Program-made: the position numbers and the translations under genes
The notes under the pieces: generated by a model
The model's input: only the letters and a program-made list of their open reading frames with translations
What the model was told of the DNA's origin: nothing
Databases searched by the model: none
Shown: piece after piece, positions 44,254 to 45,154 of the stretch
How positions within the stretch are numbered: the first letter of the stretch is position 1
Layout: every line of letters begins with the position of its first letter
NCBI GenBank assembly: GCA_023404705.1
Contig: JAEYAU010000039.1
Coordinates: 1 to 45,154, forward strand
DNA length: 45,154 bases
Origin: Pseudomonadota bacterium
GTDB taxonomy: Bacteria > Pseudomonadota > Alphaproteobacteria > Rhizobiales > Xanthobacteraceae
Direction of reading: 5' to 3'

Positions 44254-45154
44254 CACACCCGCTCGTAGTGTTCGAACCGATCGTCGCCGACCTGCTCGGC
44301 ATCGATCTCGTTCAGATTGCTTGCCTCGGTGAGCGCGGACAACGGCAGGCCTTCGAGCGCGTCGATCGCTTCGGCGCCGAGCGTTGCCGGCGCCCGCACC
44401 ACGACCGCCTCGTCGATGAGATCCGCTTCCGTGAAAGCCGCGCTGAGGATCGGCCCGGCCTCCACCATCACGCGGGTGATGCCGCGGCTGCCGAGCACAC
44501 GCAGCACCTGCGTCAAATCGAGCACATCTGCGGTCGGGCCTTCGGCGCGGATCACCTCGACGCCGCGCCCGCGCAGCGCCTTCTCGACCTCGGGCGAAGC
44601 CTCCGGCCCGCACGCAACCCAGAGCGGCACTTGTTCGGCGCTGGCGACCAGCTTGCTGTCGAGCGGCAATCGCAGGCGGCTGTCGAGCACCACGCGCACG
44701 GGCGAATGCGCCGCGAGACCCGGCAAGCGGCAGGTGAGTTGCGGATTGTCCGCCAGCACTGTGCCGATGCCGGTGAGGACTGCGTCGTGCTGCGCGCGCA
44801 TCAGATGCACGCGCGCCCGCGTGAGCTCGCCGCTAATCGTGGCCGGCTTGCGGCCCGCGAGCCCCGCCTTCTCGTCGGCCGAGACCGCGAGCTTGAGCGT
44901 CACATGGGGCCGGCCCTCGCGCACCCGGCGGATATGTCCCGCATGGGCGCGCAGCGCCTCATCGGCGCCGACACCCACCGTCACGGCGACGCCGTTGAGG
45001 CGCAGCCGCGCATGGCCGGCGCCCGCGACCTCAGGATTGGGATCGTCCATGGCCGAGACCACGCGCGCGATGCCGGCCGCAATCACGGCGTCGGCGCAAG
45101 GCGGCGTCTTGCCGTGATGCGAGCATGGCTCGAGCGTCGCGTAGAGCGTCGCGC
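44253..45154 (-). CDS. ribD: Riboflavin biosynthesis deaminase/reductase, 3' part
   Basis: About 300 C-terminal codons are present and the N terminus lies beyond the window. The sequence opens inside the zinc-binding deaminase motif (LEPCSHHGKTPPC, visible at the edge in frame), so a start at 45086 would cut the domain and is rejected. The reductase domain follows: VTLKLAVSADEKAG, the DAVLTGIGTVLADNPQL strand-turn and VMVEAGPILSAAF. It leads the ribD-ribE pair. Confidence 0.95.
   Translation of the reverse strand, partial: ATLYATLEPCSHHGKTPPCADAVIAAGIARVVSAMDDPNPEVAGAGHARLRLNGVAVTVGVGADEALRAHAGHIRRVREGRPHVTLKLAVSADEKAGLAGRKPATISGELTRARVHLMRAQHDAVLTGIGTVLADNPQLTCRLPGLAAHSPVRVVLDSRLRLPLDSKLVASAEQVPLWVACGPEASPEVEKALRGRGVEVIRAEGPTADVLDLTQVLRVLGSRGITRVMVEAGPILSAAFTEADLIDEAVVVRAPATLGAEAIDALEGLPLSALTEASNLNEIDAEQVGDDRFEHYERV

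Overview
The window is a GC-rich chromosomal segment whose gene order is typical of Alphaproteobacteria of the order Hyphomicrobiales, probably the Bradyrhizobium/Rhodoplanes/Xanthobacteraceae side. The lineage is inferred from synteny and protein resemblance, not from a search. Diagnostic blocks are glnB-glnA, rplM-rpsI, ctaA with a DUF2842 gene, plsX-fabH-ihfA-merR, bamE divergent from a ubiquinol-cytochrome c chaperone gene, ribD-ribE-ribH-nusB-thiL, and hyper-repeated intergenic palindromes. Codon use and GC look uniform. No insertion sequence, prophage or CRISPR array was seen.

Layout. (1) 1-2951: the 5' part of nnr (NAD(P)HX repair), then glnB-glnA behind a near-perfect sigma-54 promoter and closed by a strong terminator. 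(2) 2952-6717: a repeat element, a small membrane protein, a membrane GGDEF diguanylate cyclase, rpsI/rplM, a PaaI-like thioesterase and a small basic protein. (3) 6864-10993: a crotonase-fold protein lacking the usual catalytic glutamates, a CoA-binding protein, metY, and a secreted dienelactone-hydrolase gene broken by an 8-bp tandem duplication. (4) 10977-12324: ctaA and a DUF2842 gene. (5) 12359-23199: a compact exopolysaccharide locus with deacetylase, GNAT/FemAB-like protein, Wzz/Wzc-like protein with a degenerate ATPase domain, Wza-like lipoprotein, one GT4 glycosyltransferase, initiating phosphoglycosyl transferase, Wzy/ligase and Wzx flippase. tRNA-Pro(GGG) follows. (6) 23400-25544: an M28-like protein with altered metal ligands and a Bug/TctC-type binding protein. 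(7) 25881-31887: a six-gene mrp cation/proton antiporter operon with a fused mrpAB and overlapping junctions throughout. (8) 31924-37560: nucleoside deoxyribosyltransferase, merR-ihfA-fabH-plsX, yceD, cytochrome bc1 chaperone and bamE. (9) 37595-45154: a repeat, a K+-independent H+-pyrophosphatase, an MFS transporter, and the riboflavin/nusB/thiL operon with ribD cut by the window edge.

Most of the window is core metabolism and envelope biology. The parts that stand out are the exopolysaccharide locus with a single glycosyltransferase and a Walker-A-defective co-polymerase, the slippage-type frameshift in the hydrolase gene, the two enzyme-family members with substituted catalytic residues, and the several families of intergenic inverted repeats. 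I did not find convincing evidence of a wholly new multi-gene system.
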